Part shown: positions 13,619 to 13,815 of the stretch, piece by piece
How positions within the stretch are numbered: position 1 is the stretch's first letter
How the letters are laid out: each line of letters begins with the position of its first letter
Assembly: GCA_025362615.1 (NCBI GenBank)
Contig: JANYFQ010000136.1
Span: 1-13,815, forward strand
DNA: 13,815 nucleotides
Direction of reading: 5' to 3'
Source: Hymenobacter sp.
GTDB taxonomy: Bacteria; Bacteroidota; Bacteroidia; Cytophagales; Hymenobacteraceae
Made by a program: the position numbers and the translations under genes
The notes under the pieces: model-generated
The model's database searches: none
Told to the model about the DNA's origin: nothing
The model's input: only the letters and a program-made list of their open reading frames with translations

Positions 13619-13815
13619 GTGCCCGAACCAGTTGTTGAAACATCGCCGCCTGCGCACGAGCTTGGCTGGCGCTACCCGCGTCGCGCCAATTCGCTGAGCG
13701 AAGTTTATGCGAGCATCAAAGTGCCCGGTGCCGATGCTTCGTTCTGGCGCAAGATGCTGGCTTTCTGGGGACCGGGGCTGATGGTGGCCGTCGGTTACAT
13801 GGACCCCGGCAACTG
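13619..13815 (+). CDS. mntH: NRAMP-family Mn2+/Fe2+ transporter, 5' part only (cut by window end)
   Basis: Translation from the GTG at 13619 gives MPEPVVETSPPAHELGWRY and continues for 65 codons to the window edge. A soluble N-terminal segment of about 45 residues leads into the first transmembrane helix with GPGLMVAVGYMDPGN. The DPGN motif is the helix 1 metal-coordinating motif of NRAMP transporters, which import Mn2+ and Fe2+ with protons. GTG was chosen because it is the only in-frame start placed correctly behind the -7 box at 13590-13597. The gene is divergent from a CDF exporter. The palindrome over its promoter suggests repression when metal is plentiful. The remaining helices lie outside the window, so completeness cannot be judged. 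Confidence 0.9.
   Translation, partial: MPEPVVETSPPAHELGWRYPRRANSLSEVYASIKVPGADASFWRKMLAFWGPGLMVAVGYMDPGN

Overview
The window looks like a high-GC member of the Bacteroidota, most likely a Hymenobacter-type Cytophagales. Three large secreted proteins carry C-terminal type IX secretion system (T9SS) sorting domains, two of type A and one of type B. Several start sites are preceded by the Bacteroidota -7 box TAnnTTTG rather than sigma70-type promoters. Shine-Dalgarno sequences are essentially absent. The genus is an inference from domain style and base composition.

Layout. (1) 1-2258: a GC-rich hairpin, then a complete secreted dipeptidyl-peptidase IV-type serine protease with a promoter box almost touching its start codon. 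(2) 2290-2511: a 73-residue orphan protein of unknown function. (3) 2582-2716: a REP-like cluster of hairpins bounded by two inverted 36-base arms. (4) 2732-3304: an AAG-family 3-methyladenine DNA glycosylase. (5) 3302-3449: a 148-base foldback repeat built from 8-base units, filling the space between two convergent genes and including both stop codons. (6) 3446-5875 (minus), 6173-9439 (plus) and 9889-12366 (plus): three T9SS cargo proteins with Fn3, PPC-like, Ig-like, GEVED and jelly-roll modules. Perfect or near-perfect terminators follow the second and third. A 92-base MITE-like element with 22-base terminal inverted repeats and a 7-base target duplication sits just upstream of the third. 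(7) 12475-13815: a divergent metal-transport pair, a cation diffusion facilitator (minus) and the first 65 codons of an NRAMP/MntH transporter (plus). They are separated by 157 bases that hold a DtxR-family-like operator palindrome over the mntH promoter.

How the genes relate. The three T9SS proteins are probably a cell-surface or secreted adhesin-like set; no catalytic domain was recognised in them. The peptidase and glycosylase are ordinary housekeeping or scavenging functions. The CDF exporter and NRAMP importer probably act in opposite directions on divalent metal (Mn2+/Fe2+, possibly Zn2+), with the palindrome giving metal-dependent control of import. I found no CRISPR array, phage, toxin-antitoxin pair or recognisable defence system. 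The most notable unexplained signals are non-coding: the MITE, the octamer foldback, the REP cluster and the metal-regulatory palindromes. No rRNA or tRNA gene was recognised.
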